NCBI GenBank assembly: GCA_900316755.1
Contig: ONED01000002.1
Span: 1-64,000 of the forward strand
Source of the DNA: an uncultured Eubacteriales bacterium
GTDB taxonomy: Bacteria; Bacillota; Clostridia; Lachnospirales; Lachnospiraceae
Length of the DNA stretch: 64,000 nucleotides
Reading direction: 5' to 3'
Below the pieces are notes generated by a model. The model did not search any database. It worked only from the letters and a program-made list of their open reading frames with translations, and was not told the origin of the DNA. Both the position numbers and the translations under genes were made by a program. Shown here one piece after another: positions 1-9,335 of this stretch (position 1 is its first letter; every line of letters begins with the position of its first letter).

Positions 1-478
1 GTGAAATGTGTGCGGGGGTCTTCTCTTTTTTCTCTTTTTCTTTCTCCTCCATCTACTAGTTTTTCCTTTCCGTAAAACTATAGAAAGAAGCTGTTACCAA
101 TATTCTATCGCAAATGCGAACCACAGACAATGACCTTTTTACTATTTTTCTTTTATTTTTTTGTTCCTTTATTTCTGGAAATATCCTCGAATTTTGAGAA
201 GATTTTCTAGAAAGTTTGAAATTTTTTAAACTTGAAATAGATATGTGACAGCTTCTTTCCACAGAGCCATCATCTATGTGGAACTTCAGTATAAGCGATT
301 GAGGATAAGTATGTCAAGAACAAAATTGGGCGACCACAAACCTCTGCCCGTTTTCGAAAAAATCGACTGTGTTTCTTCCAATTTCACTCCGAAACTTGAG
401 AATCGCACCCACTGGCTCCCTCAACTGCCAACATCGGATTCATATGGGTGCGATACGGAATGTAGCCATTTTTACTTT
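1..478. other. Non-coding left edge, no supported gene
   Basis: I see no convincing gene here. A 12-bp inverted repeat (GAAAGAAGCTGT at 83-94, ACAGCTTCTTTC at 248-259) brackets an AT-rich stretch. The stretch 300-478 has an open plus-strand frame that continues antisense through the next gene, so it is treated as a shadow. It could be an intergenic repeat or gene relic. Confidence 0.4.
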
Positions 479-1294
479 TTAAGCAAAAACATATCCTTCC
501 CCCGGCTGGAAGATATGATACGTAACTTTGGATTTTGCCGTATAGTGTGCATCCACAAAGGATGCCGCGGAAATACAGTTGCAGTCATACAAGTCAAAAT
601 GCATCGGCACAAGCAGCTTTGCCTGTATCTTTTCCGCAAGTTCAATCGCTTCCGGCGCCGTCATGTTACCGATAATATCACGGCTCAGCCGGTAATAATC
701 TCTGCCATTCACGGGAAGCATGGCAATATCCACTTTTCCCAGACGTCCCTCAAGGCCGTCGTAGATACAGCAATCCCCTGCATGATAAAGGACGCTCTCG
801 CCGAGTTGCAGACGATATCCCATCTCGTAAAAATCGCCGTTTGCGTCCCGGTTCAATTGTTCGTGCGCCGACGGAATCGGCGTTACAACAGCAGGCCCCA
901 GGGTAAGGGACTGCCCGTCGTGAGCACGAATGATAGATTCTTCGGAAATGCCGTATTCCTTCAGCACATCTGCAGCCGCTGCCGGCATAATATACTTCGC
1001 TTTCGAATTAATCTTGGCGAGGGTACTTAAAGTATCCGGGTCAGCATGGTCAAAATGTGCATGAGTGCAGAACACATAGTCAATAAAATCAAGCTCCCCT
1101 GCCGAAATCGGAGCTTCATAATTGCGCACCCACTTTACCTCCTCGGTGCAGCAATGTCTGTCTACATAATCAGAGAGGTAAGCGTCAATCATGTAGTATT
1201 GGTTCTGATATTTGATAATATATCCTTCCTGACCGATATAAAAGATTCCAATTTGATGGTCTAGAAGCTCCGTCCCTAAAATCTGATTTCTCAC
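479..1294 (-). CDS. UlaG-like metallo-beta-lactamase-fold hydrolase
   Basis: A 271-aa protein of the MBL fold with the metal motif THAHFDH (His78, His80, Asp82, His83), matching the L-ascorbate-6-phosphate lactonase (UlaG) branch. Members hydrolyse sugar lactones or phosphorylated lactones in the cytoplasm using Zn or Mn. The GTG start overlaps the stop of the upstream dehydrogenase gene (GTGA), which points to translational coupling. It is the last gene of a five-gene polyol/sugar-acid cassette, so a lactonase step on an oxidised sugar made by the upstream dehydrogenases is a reasonable inference. The family is seen in the sequence; the substrate is unknown. Confidence 0.8.
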   Translation of the reverse strand: MRNQILGTELLDHQIGIFYIGQEGYIIKYQNQYYMIDAYLSDYVDRHCCTEEVKWVRNYEAPISAGELDFIDYVFCTHAHFDHADPDTLSTLAKINSKAKYIMPAAAADVLKEYGISEESIIRAHDGQSLTLGPAVVTPIPSAHEQLNRDANGDFYEMGYRLQLGESVLYHAGDCCIYDGLEGRLGKVDIAMLPVNGRDYYRLSRDIIGNMTAPEAIELAEKIQAKLLVPMHFDLYDCNCISAASFVDAHYTAKSKVTYHIFQPGEGYVFA

Positions 1295-2370
1295 TTTCCC
1301 ATTTCCTTTCTCATTTCATCATATTCCTTCAAAATTGCCTCAGATAATCTACTTCCTTCCGGCAGTCCGCCAATCTCGGCCAGAATCTGCGCGGGAGTGT
1401 GGGTATCCACAATCTCCTGCCATGCATCTTCTGCCTCATTTCTATAAAGCAACATGGCTGCCGCTGTTTTGATGAGTACAGACGTATCTGCACCATATTT
1501 GTCAAGAAGCACCAAAGGTCCCATGATGCGCTCCCCTGCTTTCATCTTGCGCTGCGGCTCTCTCGCATTGCGCGCCACGGTATCCGTGATGGTGCGGTCG
1601 CAGAATTTCTTCTTGGAAAGCAGTGCGAATTCTTCCTGATCCTCTTTTGTATAGCCATATTCTTTGCACAATACCGCATTGGTCGCCGCATAATTCCGGT
1701 CGAGTAATTCCAAAATTTCCGGGTCATTTGCAGCGTCTCCGTAATCTGTAAATCCTTTCACATAGCCAAGATATGCAATCACACAAGATGCCGCATTATA
1801 GGTAAACAATTTTCTTGTCAGAAAGTTTCCAAAATGATCAACCGGTTTCACTCCGGTTACTTTCGGCACATACCCTTTAAGTGGCTCTGCATCACATTGC
1901 AGATACGGATAATTTTCAGAAGCAATGTCAAGTTCCCCATCTTCAATGGTCGTACAGAACACGGTTGCCTCCGCCCCCGCTGTATTGGCTTCTCCAATGG
2001 CGTCTAACAGGGTCTTTGCAGGTTTTGTCGCATTCTCTCCTGTGATAATATAACGTTTCTTTCCGTCGGAACACCATTTTTTCAATTCCTTTCCTACATC
2101 CGGGAGATTTGTTCCTCCAACAGATACAAAAATCAGTTCCACATCGGACAAATCTGCATTTTCCCATGTGACCGCCTGATAATTGGTTACCACCTGTGGT
2201 TCTCTCTGATTTCCAAAGAAATGGACCTGGAAGGATTTCTTTTCATTCAGTTTTTGAACCAGTTCTTCCTGTTTATCAATCAATAAGAATTCACATCCGT
2301 CCTCCGCAAGAAGTCTTCCGATAAATCCGCGTCCGGTCTTGCCGGCACCTACGACAGCTATCTTACTCAT
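1291..2370 (-). CDS. MtlD-family polyol dehydrogenase, paralog 2
   Basis: A 359-aa protein with an N-terminal Rossmann motif (VGAGKTGRGFIG) and a C-terminal mannitol-dehydrogenase domain. Family members interconvert sugar alcohols (or their phosphates) and ketoses or aldoses with NAD(H). The active-site stretch KLFTYNAAS aligns with the K-x4-N-x2-H signature of mannitol-1-phosphate 5-dehydrogenase but has Ser where the His should be. It overlaps the upstream paralog by 8 bp. The altered active site and the pairing with a second homologue suggest a divergent substrate or a heteromeric enzyme; both are inferences. It may not act on mannitol at all. Confidence 0.8.
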   Translation of the reverse strand: MSKIAVVGAGKTGRGFIGRLLAEDGCEFLLIDKQEELVQKLNEKKSFQVHFFGNQREPQVVTNYQAVTWENADLSDVELIFVSVGGTNLPDVGKELKKWCSDGKKRYIITGENATKPAKTLLDAIGEANTAGAEATVFCTTIEDGELDIASENYPYLQCDAEPLKGYVPKVTGVKPVDHFGNFLTRKLFTYNAASCVIAYLGYVKGFTDYGDAANDPEILELLDRNYAATNAVLCKEYGYTKEDQEEFALLSKKKFCDRTITDTVARNAREPQRKMKAGERIMGPLVLLDKYGADTSVLIKTAAAMLLYRNEAEDAWQEIVDTHTPAQILAEIGGLPEGSRLSEAILKEYDEMRKEMGK

Positions 2371-3535
2371 GAATCCATCCCCATTCCTTCAATAATGCAA
2401 TCTTTTCTTTGATTAACATGCCAAGCTCCCCATTCGGTTCCAGCTTGCAGACGTTTTCAAGGACAGCGTCAATACCCTCCTCCGTTCTGATGCGGACTAA
2501 CTCTCTCGCAAATTCATCGTTCTCGCTTTTATAATAAATAGCCGCTGCGATTGCAATACAGAGGTTATCCGGCTTGATTCCATATTCCAGTACCAGCCGA
2601 GCCGAACCTACCAGACGGTCATCCGGACCCAATTTGCGCAGCGGGTCGCGGGCATTCCGCTCAATGAAGTCCACAATGGTATAATCCTGTAGCTTTCTCT
2701 TAGATGTCAGGGTAAACGCAAGCTGCTCCTCTAACGGAAAGTGATGCTTTTTCGACAATGCCTGTGCGGTCTCCTGATAAACACCGTCCAGAATCTTTAA
2801 GATGCGTTCATCATGAGCCGCATCGGCAATTTTTTCATATCCGAGCAGTGCCCCGAGATAGGAAGTTGTTCCGTTTGCCGCATTGTATGTATAAAATTTC
2901 CGTTCCAAAAATCCGGTAAATGATTCAATCAATTTCAGTCCCTTGATATCCGGCAGAGAACCAACGATACGGGACGCATCTACCGGCAGTTCCCAGAAAT
3001 CCTGCACATTGACAATCAGCGGATCCTGTTTCAAAAGCTCCGGAGAGGATTCTATAGCAGAGCGCATAATAACGGCTTCTGTAATCCCTACATGGGTGTG
3101 AAAATATTCTTTTGCTTCTTCCGAAATCGCTTCTTCTACACCATTTTTCAAGATGGTTGCCGGAAGCTTCCAGTTTTCACAGGTTACTACATTTAAGTTG
3201 CCGCCTTTTTCCGCCTTTCTTTCGATTCCTTTTACCAAAAGGGGAACTAAATCGCCGAGATTCTTGCCGCCGACAGAGGTAAACACTGCGTCTGCATCTG
3301 CGATTGCTTCCGCAACTTTCTCTGTATCGGCAAAAGGAATCGCCTTTACTCCTTTTACCACACAGTTTTTCTCACTGTTTCCAAGGATATTGACTGTATA
3401 CTGCCCCCGTTCATTCAGAAGGTCTACCAGCCCGTCAAATTTTTCCACAAATATAAATGGAATGTCACTCAAATATAACAGGTGTCCAATAAATCCTCTT
3501 GCTATCTTGCCAGCTCCTAAAATGACACATTTCAT
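2363..3535 (-). CDS. MtlD-family polyol dehydrogenase, paralog 1
   Basis: A 390-aa NAD-dependent dehydrogenase of the mannitol/fructuronate family. The N-terminal nucleotide-binding motif is LGAGKIARGFIG and the C-terminal helical domain carries KFYTYNAAN, which corresponds to K-x4-N-x2-H but ends in Asn rather than His. The start is preceded by AGGAGG and overlaps the kinase stop codon (ATGA). It is slightly longer than its downstream neighbour and clearly related to it over the whole length, so the pair looks like an old duplication. It is probably the first oxidation or reduction step on a phosphorylated polyol, but the substrate cannot be read from the sequence. Confidence 0.82.
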   Translation of the reverse strand: MKCVILGAGKIARGFIGHLLYLSDIPFIFVEKFDGLVDLLNERGQYTVNILGNSEKNCVVKGVKAIPFADTEKVAEAIADADAVFTSVGGKNLGDLVPLLVKGIERKAEKGGNLNVVTCENWKLPATILKNGVEEAISEEAKEYFHTHVGITEAVIMRSAIESSPELLKQDPLIVNVQDFWELPVDASRIVGSLPDIKGLKLIESFTGFLERKFYTYNAANGTTSYLGALLGYEKIADAAHDERILKILDGVYQETAQALSKKHHFPLEEQLAFTLTSKRKLQDYTIVDFIERNARDPLRKLGPDDRLVGSARLVLEYGIKPDNLCIAIAAAIYYKSENDEFARELVRIRTEEGIDAVLENVCKLEPNGELGMLIKEKIALLKEWGWIHE

Positions 3536-4920
3536 GATTTGATTCCTCCTAATCGTTTCATATTTTCCTTCAATGCCGGATATAACTCCTTATAAATGGC
3601 AAATCTTTGCTTTAATTGTTCTTCATATGCCCCTGTCGGATAAAATGTTTCTTCTATCGTTACATAATCCTCCATGGCTTCCTGCACGCTCTGATACTTC
3701 TTTGTGCCCAGCTCTGCCACCATGCACGCTCCCAGTGCAGAGGTGTCATGCTCTTTTACTATTTTTACCGGAATGCCAAACAGTTCTGCCTTCATTTGTC
3801 CCAAGGTGCGGTTCCCGGAAGCACCGCCTGCACTGCATAGGGAACTTGCTCTTTTCTTTCCCATTTTTTCATAAATATGGTACAGGCTAAAGGTCACTCC
3901 TTCCAAAACTGCATACAGGACGTCTTCTTTTAAGCACCCGACCTGAATTCCAAAAAGGGTACCTCTCGCGTCTCCGTCCCAGATAGGCGCCCGTTCCCCA
4001 TTCAGATAGGGGAGGAAAATGGGTGGCTTATGACTCAGACTTTCCGCGATGTCCACCTCGCCCCTCTCCCAAAACTGCAGTCCAAAATCCAAGGATGCCC
4101 CGGAAGAGCCGGTGACTCCATAGTGTACATAGTGCTGCAAATACGGACCGCTCACCATCTGCGTCTCCATATCCAGCGCTTCTTCTATCATTCCCAAATG
4201 TTCACTGGTTCCCGTAATGTCAAACATCTCCCCGGTATTCCAGATGCCCATGCCAAGAAGAGAGGCAAAATAGTCATTGAGTCCCACATAGACAGGCGTA
4301 CCCTCCTTAAGACTTGAGCCGGATACCGCATCCTTCAAGGTATGACCCGCCACTTCTGTAAAATCTATCATCTGTGGCAGCGCATCTTCCGAAATACCCA
4401 AATCTTTCTGAAACTTCCTGCTGTATTCCTTGGTATCCAGATTAGCAAGTCCTCTCCAGGAATAGGGGTCTGTCATACACCTTCCTGTCAGTTTCTCGCA
4501 GATAAAATCCTTTGGCTGACAGACCTTTTGAAATGCCGAATAGGTCTCTTTGATGTATTGAAGCCTTGGCAATGGATAAGAGACCATGTTTGGGTGCGGC
4601 ATGGAAATCTCTTTCAAAAAAGTTTCCTGCGTGTAAGTCTCTTTTAGCTTCTTAAGTTCCTCTGCCCCAATCGGGTCACTCCACGAAAGGACCTCTGTTC
4701 CATCCACAATATAGGTTCCCACCTGGGAAGACAGCCCAATGGCTTCCACGCCGGATAGCTCCATACGCCGCATTGCCTGTGAGACAGCCTCCCACCAGCC
4801 GTCTGGACTTATCTTTCTGTAGCGTTCCTTTTCTTTGACAATCGTTCCATCCGAAAACCGCTGCAATAGCTTTACTGCGGAAGTACCAAGGTCAATCCCA
4901 AGCACGCTCTTTTTATTCAT
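3532..4920 (-). CDS. FGGY-family carbohydrate kinase (xylulokinase-like)
   Basis: A 462-aa sugar kinase. The N-terminal ATPase motif GIDLGTSAVK and the C-terminal GGASGNRTLGQMKA segment (adenosine-binding region of FGGY kinases) are both present, and the length is normal. It would phosphorylate a pentulose, hexulose or polyol in the cytoplasm. It shares overlapping stop/start codons with genes on both sides, so it is co-translated with the two MtlD-like dehydrogenases and the alcohol dehydrogenase. Xylulokinase is the nearest-looking member, but FGGY specificity is hard to call; erythritol, ribulose or gluconate-type substrates are possible. Confidence 0.85.
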   Translation of the reverse strand: MNKKSVLGIDLGTSAVKLLQRFSDGTIVKEKERYRKISPDGWWEAVSQAMRRMELSGVEAIGLSSQVGTYIVDGTEVLSWSDPIGAEELKKLKETYTQETFLKEISMPHPNMVSYPLPRLQYIKETYSAFQKVCQPKDFICEKLTGRCMTDPYSWRGLANLDTKEYSRKFQKDLGISEDALPQMIDFTEVAGHTLKDAVSGSSLKEGTPVYVGLNDYFASLLGMGIWNTGEMFDITGTSEHLGMIEEALDMETQMVSGPYLQHYVHYGVTGSSGASLDFGLQFWERGEVDIAESLSHKPPIFLPYLNGERAPIWDGDARGTLFGIQVGCLKEDVLYAVLEGVTFSLYHIYEKMGKKRASSLCSAGGASGNRTLGQMKAELFGIPVKIVKEHDTSALGACMVAELGTKKYQSVQEAMEDYVTIEETFYPTGAYEEQLKQRFAIYKELYPALKENMKRLGGIKS

Positions 4921-5929
4921 AACAAAAGACCGCCTTCACAAAACCTTCCGGACGCTTTCTTGCAAGCTCCAGACCATGTTCAAACTCTTCCAATGCCATT
5001 CGGTTGGTTGCAAAATGTTCAATGTCAATCACACCATCTGCCATCAATGTCACTGCTTTCTTGTGCTGATTCCAATTATTTCCTGCTCCAATCAGGCGCA
5101 GATTATTCACATGGATATCATCGATGCGGATTTGCATCACCTTTCCGCGGCCATATCCTGCCAAAGTAACAGAACCTCCTTTTCTTGCAAGCTTCAGGCA
5201 CTGCTGAATACATTCTTCTATTCCCGTAGCATCGATGACCACATCGGTTCCTCCCGGATGAATCCTTTTCATCTCTTCCATCAGATTCTGCTCTCTAGTG
5301 GCAATCGTGTAGGAAGCCCCCATCTCTCTTGCAATTTTCAAACGTCTCTCTGTGGTTGCGCAGACCGTAATCTTCCGAAGACCCATTGCCTTCGCTGCCG
5401 CTAAAATGCATAACCCGATGGAACCTGCTCCCATGATAAGACAAGTGTCTCCAAATTTTGCTCCCGATTTTTCCAGAGTGCCGAGTGCAACTCCAAGTGG
5501 CTCGCAAAGTGCACCATGCACGAAGGATACATTTTCCGGAAGTTCACAGAGTCCATACGCAGGTACAATCACATACTCTGCATAGGCACCATCCCGTTTA
5601 AACCCGATTTCCTCAAACTCATTGCAATATCTCCAGTTTCCGCTTCGACAGGCATCGCAGTGCAGACATACCACATCATTACTTCCAATGACACGCTTTC
5701 CAATCCACCCGCTGTCTTCCTCACTTCCGACTGCGTCCACGACTCCACTCCATTCATGTCCCGGAGTCAGCGGATAGTTGGCTGGAATATTCCCGTCAAT
5801 CACCTCCAAATCGGTGGCACAGATGGCTGCTGCCTTCACTTTCACTCTCGCAAATCCTGCCGGCGGCACCGGAATCGGCTTATCTGCCAGAAACACTTCG
5901 CCGGGCCTATTAATCACCACTGCTTTCAT
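4913..5929 (-). CDS. Zinc-dependent medium-chain alcohol/polyol dehydrogenase
   Basis: A 338-aa MDR-superfamily protein. It shows the catalytic Zn site (ICATD near residue 36, GHEW near 59), the four-Cys structural Zn lobe (C-x2-C-x2-C-x7-C in [15 protein letters not shown]) and a Rossmann motif MGAGSIGL near residue 167. It resembles sorbitol, threonine or L-iditol dehydrogenases. It begins the polyol cassette and its first 20 bp overlap the end of the endonuclease IV gene, so the cassette may be read from the upstream transcript. It likely oxidises a sugar alcohol or aldonate before phosphorylation; the substrate is an inference. Confidence 0.85.
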   Translation of the reverse strand: MKAVVINRPGEVFLADKPIPVPPAGFARVKVKAAAICATDLEVIDGNIPANYPLTPGHEWSGVVDAVGSEEDSGWIGKRVIGSNDVVCLHCDACRSGNWRYCNEFEEIGFKRDGAYAEYVIVPAYGLCELPENVSFVHGALCEPLGVALGTLEKSGAKFGDTCLIMGAGSIGLCILAAAKAMGLRKITVCATTERRLKIAREMGASYTIATREQNLMEEMKRIHPGGTDVVIDATGIEECIQQCLKLARKGGSVTLAGYGRGKVMQIRIDDIHVNNLRLIGAGNNWNQHKKAVTLMADGVIDIEHFATNRMALEEFEHGLELARKRPEGFVKAVFCYE

Positions 5930-6755
5930 AAATGACCTCCTTTATCATCTGAATCTCTTCCTTGTGTCCGTCATCGTCAAGCGGCGTTTCCAAATAAACC
6001 GGAATACCGCGAAGCTTCGGATGCATAAGGACATGTAAGAGTGCCGAAAGTCCGATTTTCCCATCACCAATCGTGGCATGCCTGTCCTTATGTGCACCAA
6101 ACGGCATCATGCTGTCATTCAGGTGAATTGCCTTTAACAGCGGAAGACCGAGAACACGGTCAAATTCCTCTAACACTTCATCTAAATGATTCACGATATC
6201 ATATCCTGCCGAAAATACATGGCAGGTATCCAGACAGACTCCAACCCGTTCCGGATGCGTAAGCCCCTCTCGAATCGCCTGAAGTTCCTCAAAGGTCACT
6301 CCTATCTCAGAGCCTTTTCCGGACATGGTTTCCAACAGTACTGTAATCTTTTCTTCTCCGGTGATTGCCTGATTCAGACCGGCAATAATATTTTGAATGC
6401 CTGCTTCTGTGCCAATCCCGGTATGGCTTCCCGGATGAAATACGAGATATTCAATTTCCAGCGCATCCATTCTGGCAATATCCTCCCGAATCACCATACG
6501 GGCAAAATCATACACCTTTTCCTTGTCACTCGCCAGATTTAAAGTATACGGCGCATGGGCAAGAAGCGGTCCAAAATGATGTTCCTTTCGAATCGCCTGA
6601 AATCTGGAAATCTCCTCCTCCGTATAGATTTTAAAATTAGAACCTCTGGGATTCCGGCTGAAAAACTGCATGGTGTTTGCTCCCATTGCAACCACGTCTT
6701 TTGCCGCCTTCTCCAATCCCTTCGCTACCGACATGTGTGCTCCGATAATCATCAT
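5910..6755 (-). CDS. nfo: Endonuclease IV (AP endonuclease)
   Basis: A 281-aa TIM-barrel apurinic/apyrimidinic endonuclease that nicks 5' of abasic sites in base excision repair. The metal ligands typical of endonuclease IV are visible: [41 protein letters not shown] with GAHKDRH, and the final ETPLDDDGH. The start MMIIGAHMS is chosen because AGGAAAG lies about 11 nt upstream and the ATGATGA overlaps the stop of the yihY-like gene; a longer in-frame extension upstream has no family similarity. A DNA-repair gene linked to sporulation genes would fit a role in spore DNA repair. Confidence 0.93.
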   Translation of the reverse strand: MMIIGAHMSVAKGLEKAAKDVVAMGANTMQFFSRNPRGSNFKIYTEEEISRFQAIRKEHHFGPLLAHAPYTLNLASDKEKVYDFARMVIREDIARMDALEIEYLVFHPGSHTGIGTEAGIQNIIAGLNQAITGEEKITVLLETMSGKGSEIGVTFEELQAIREGLTHPERVGVCLDTCHVFSAGYDIVNHLDEVLEEFDRVLGLPLLKAIHLNDSMMPFGAHKDRHATIGDGKIGLSALLHVLMHPKLRGIPVYLETPLDDDGHKEEIQMIKEVIYESSGD

Positions 6756-7567
6756 ATGCCCAGTCTTTCCTCCACCATCACATTGATTTCCCCGCCAATC
6801 AGCAGAATATACATACAAAAATAGAACCACAAAAGAATCAGCACAATCGTGGTCAGACTCCCATACATATTGGAAAAGCCTTTAAAAATATCCATATAAA
6901 TGGAAATCACAAACGAAGCCAGCGTCCATCCGACTGCCGTGAAAATGGCGCCCGGGAGCTGATTCTTAAATTTTCCCCTGTGGTTTGGCAGAAAAAGGTA
7001 CACGCAGGCAGATAGTCCAACCAACACGCAAAGCATCGTAGCCGTACGAATTTCAATGATAAAATCGGTCACATAGCGAAGCACCGGTACATATTCATTC
7101 ACCAGAATACTGATGCTGTTGCCAAATCCCAAAAGCACCAGGCAAAGGACAACCGCAACAATCAGAAGCACCGTATAAAACGCAGCCCGCACCCTCAAAA
7201 TGAGATAGTTTCTCGTCTCTCTCTGCCTGTGAATGCAGTTCAAACCGGATGTAATCGCCAGCGTCCCCCGGCCCGCAGACCAGATGGCAACCACTGCCGT
7301 AAACGGAATCATGGCTCTGGACTGATTGTACACTTCATTGATAATGGAAATAATCGTCGTCCGAATCGATGAAGGAAATACCTCGTATGCGGCAGTCATC
7401 ACATCTGCTTTCGTCACCGGCGTGTACTGCACCAATGTCAAAAGAAGCAGAATGATGGGAATCAGGGAAAGCACCAAAAAGAATGCAGACTGTGCTGCAT
7501 ATGCCCCTACATGGTCCTCTCCGATTCGGTCCGTAAATTTATATATTTTCTCTAAAAATGCTTTCAT
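6752..7567 (-). CDS. YihY/UPF0761 (RNase BN-like) membrane protein
   Basis: A 271-aa integral membrane protein with about six hydrophobic helices and the family segment [18 protein letters not shown] near the N-terminus, plus GAIFTAVGW and a final [17 protein letters not shown]. The family was once called ribonuclease BN, but that activity belongs to another protein and the true function is unknown. The ATG at 7567 has a good AAAGGA site; a GTG 24 nt upstream lacks one. It is coupled to nfo (ATGATGA) and lies about 70 bp after spoIID. Confidence 0.85.
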   Translation of the reverse strand: MKAFLEKIYKFTDRIGEDHVGAYAAQSAFFLVLSLIPIILLLLTLVQYTPVTKADVMTAAYEVFPSSIRTTIISIINEVYNQSRAMIPFTAVVAIWSAGRGTLAITSGLNCIHRQRETRNYLILRVRAAFYTVLLIVAVVLCLVLLGFGNSISILVNEYVPVLRYVTDFIIEIRTATMLCVLVGLSACVYLFLPNHRGKFKNQLPGAIFTAVGWTLASFVISIYMDIFKGFSNMYGSLTTIVLILLWFYFCMYILLIGGEINVMVEERLGI

Positions 7568-7640
7568 GCAAAGGTTCCTTTCATTTACCACTCTTTCGAA
7601 ATCATACCACGTTTTCTGCTTTTCGTAAAGTTTTTCCCGA

Positions 7641-8939
7641 TTATTCCACCGACACGCCCGTGTAGAATGTTGTCAAAATCTCCCTGTAAGTTTTCCCCTG
7701 TTTTGCCATTTCATTCGCACCATTCTGGCTCATTCCGATGCCATGTCCATACCCGCCGCCGCGGATGATATAACTTTCTCCCGATTTTTCGATTGTAAAA
7801 AATGCACTTGGAAGCAGTGCAGAACTATCCACCACCGTTCCATCCTGCTTTTGAATCTTGTATCCACTGCCTCCAAGAGCACTTCGGATTTTATTTTCTG
7901 TCGCCACGACCACTTTTCCTTTTGTGCCGGCAGCGGTAATCTCCTGTACAATTCCTCCATCCCCTGTCTTTGTAATCGTCAGGGATACAAGCGTGCCTAT
8001 CTCCGTCTTCGTGTTCAGTTCAATCAAATTCGACATGGTCTCTTGCGGTACCGTGGCCGTCCATCGATACCATGGCAGAGCAGCTTCGTATGCCTCTCCG
8101 TTTTCATTGCAGATGTCAATACTGGAAAGATACCGGTTGAAATCGTCAAACTCCCTTCCCCATGCTGTTATGGCGGCAGATTTTCCGCAGGAAGTAGAAT
8201 AATAATAGGCTGTCGCAACCTGATTCCCATACCAGATTTTTTCCCCACAGGTTTCCTCCACCGCACAGATGGTACTCTCCTGTTCCGCTGAATTTCCATA
8301 CACCTGAAAGGACGTGCTGTCATCCACATGCGCTCTGTATTCCGGATACGCATAATCCCTTGTCTGATTATAGGCATAACTTCTCGCACAAACCGCCTGC
8401 GCTTTCAACGCCTCTGGTTCGTAGGAGGATGGCATTTCACTGGGAACCACCGCATAGAGATACTCCTCCAACGGAAGCTCATTTACGATAACAATACCCT
8501 CTGCTGTCTGAAATAATTCCAGTTTTCCACGATAGGACGGAGTGCCATACCCCCGCTGCAGAGAGGAAATCGTGATTTTCCCTGTTTCGTTCCGGTTCTC
8601 CGCCCATATGGTTCCGCTACGGAAACGCTCATCCGCCGGGGTAATGGTAAGGATTTGTCCCGGTTCTATCTCTTCTTCCGTATCTCCACAGGAGATCTTA
8701 AGTCCTGCTTCCGACGAGAGCTCCACTACAGAATGACAAACCTCCCGGAATCCGTTGGTCTTCAGGACAACCCGGATATCCCCTTCCGATTCTTTTGCGT
8801 TTTTTTCTGCGCCGGGAAGCTTGGATTCCTTCACCCGCTGTTCTTCTTTGTGATTTTGGAATGCAATATGGCATGATACCACGATAACCAGCAAAACAAA
8901 AAGGAAAATCACACCAATATAAACTCTGTTTTTTCTCAA
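7641..8939 (-). CDS. spoIID: SpoIID/LytB-domain lytic transglycosylase
   Basis: A 432-aa protein with one N-terminal membrane segment (about residues 6-26) and an extracytoplasmic SpoIID/LytB domain. SpoIID cuts peptidoglycan glycan strands during engulfment of the forespore. Visible family elements are LPLEEYLYAVVPSEMP with the catalytic Glu, ALKAQAVCARSYA, a YYYSTSCGKS loop, and the C-terminal GGGYGHGIGMSQNGA. The apparent start is TTG with a weak ribosome site. The protein is longer than typical SpoIID because of a linker after the membrane anchor, so a SpoIID-like paralog is the main alternative. Confidence 0.85.
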   Translation of the reverse strand: MRKNRVYIGVIFLFVLLVIVVSCHIAFQNHKEEQRVKESKLPGAEKNAKESEGDIRVVLKTNGFREVCHSVVELSSEAGLKISCGDTEEEIEPGQILTITPADERFRSGTIWAENRNETGKITISSLQRGYGTPSYRGKLELFQTAEGIVIVNELPLEEYLYAVVPSEMPSSYEPEALKAQAVCARSYAYNQTRDYAYPEYRAHVDDSTSFQVYGNSAEQESTICAVEETCGEKIWYGNQVATAYYYSTSCGKSAAITAWGREFDDFNRYLSSIDICNENGEAYEAALPWYRWTATVPQETMSNLIELNTKTEIGTLVSLTITKTGDGGIVQEITAAGTKGKVVVATENKIRSALGGSGYKIQKQDGTVVDSSALLPSAFFTIEKSGESYIIRGGGYGHGIGMSQNGANEMAKQGKTYREILTTFYTGVSVE

Positions 8940-9021
8940 AATAGGATTCTCTTGTCCACACTTTTTTCCATATATATGTACTCAAATCTGTTTTTATGAA
9001 TCCTATCCCCCTACATACAAC

Positions 9022-9045
9022 AAGCAGCCGCTTTCGCGACTGCTT
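9022..9045 (-). terminator. Stem-loop downstream of the 6S-like RNA
   Basis: A 10-bp stem with one mismatch (9022-9031 with 9036-9045) and a 4-nt loop, just beyond the predicted 6S RNA 3' end. On the minus strand the tail is TTGTTGTA, a weak T-tract. On the plus strand the tail is stronger but no plus-strand gene precedes it. It is a probable transcript end. Confidence 0.5.
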
Positions 9046-9064
9046 TTCTCATTGGTATTTATTT

Positions 9065-9248
9065 TCTTTTCCCCCGAAATGCCGTTTTCTGTATTTTGAC
9101 TCCTAGCAAACGCTAGGTGGGTAACCGCATCTGCTTTTCTGTCTTCCACTACATAACGGAGGCCTGACATATTACAGAGATATAGGAATCCCGTTTAAAG
9201 TACTGTAGGTTCAAAATATCAGAATTATCGAACATTCCAGGTTCTCTA
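9065..9248 (-). ncRNA. ssrS: Probable 6S RNA
   Basis: About 180 nt transcribed leftward from a very good sigma-A promoter. The 5' segment CCTGGAATG (near 9240) can pair over all nine positions, counting G-U, with CATTTCGGG (9073-9081), giving the closing stem expected of 6S RNA. Near the 3' side a CCTAGC/GCTAGG hairpin is followed by AGTCAAAATACAG, reminiscent of Firmicutes 6S RNAs, which bind the RNA polymerase-sigma-A holoenzyme in stationary phase. The length fits. I infer 6S from promoter, closing stem and local motifs; a covariance-model match was not possible here. Confidence 0.62.
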
Positions 9249-9254
9249 CGAGTA

Positions 9255-9283
9255 ATTATAAAACAATCCCATGGAGTTTTCAA
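9255..9283 (-). promoter_or_regulatory. Sigma-A promoter of the 6S-like RNA
   Basis: On the minus strand, TTGAAA (9278-9283) and TATAAT (9255-9260) are separated by exactly 17 bp. The predicted start is near 9248. It is the clearest promoter in the first 10 kb and drives no protein gene. Confidence 0.8.
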
Positions 9284-9335
9284 CCCTTTTTCTCTGGGAA
9301 ATATTTCTTTATATTTATATTGATTCCGCAACATC

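Noticed and set aside
245..1030. Plus-strand 261-aa frame at the left edge
   Set aside because: Most of it is antisense to the clear metallo-hydrolase gene, and no domain or ribosome site supports it. The first part may be an intergenic repeat.
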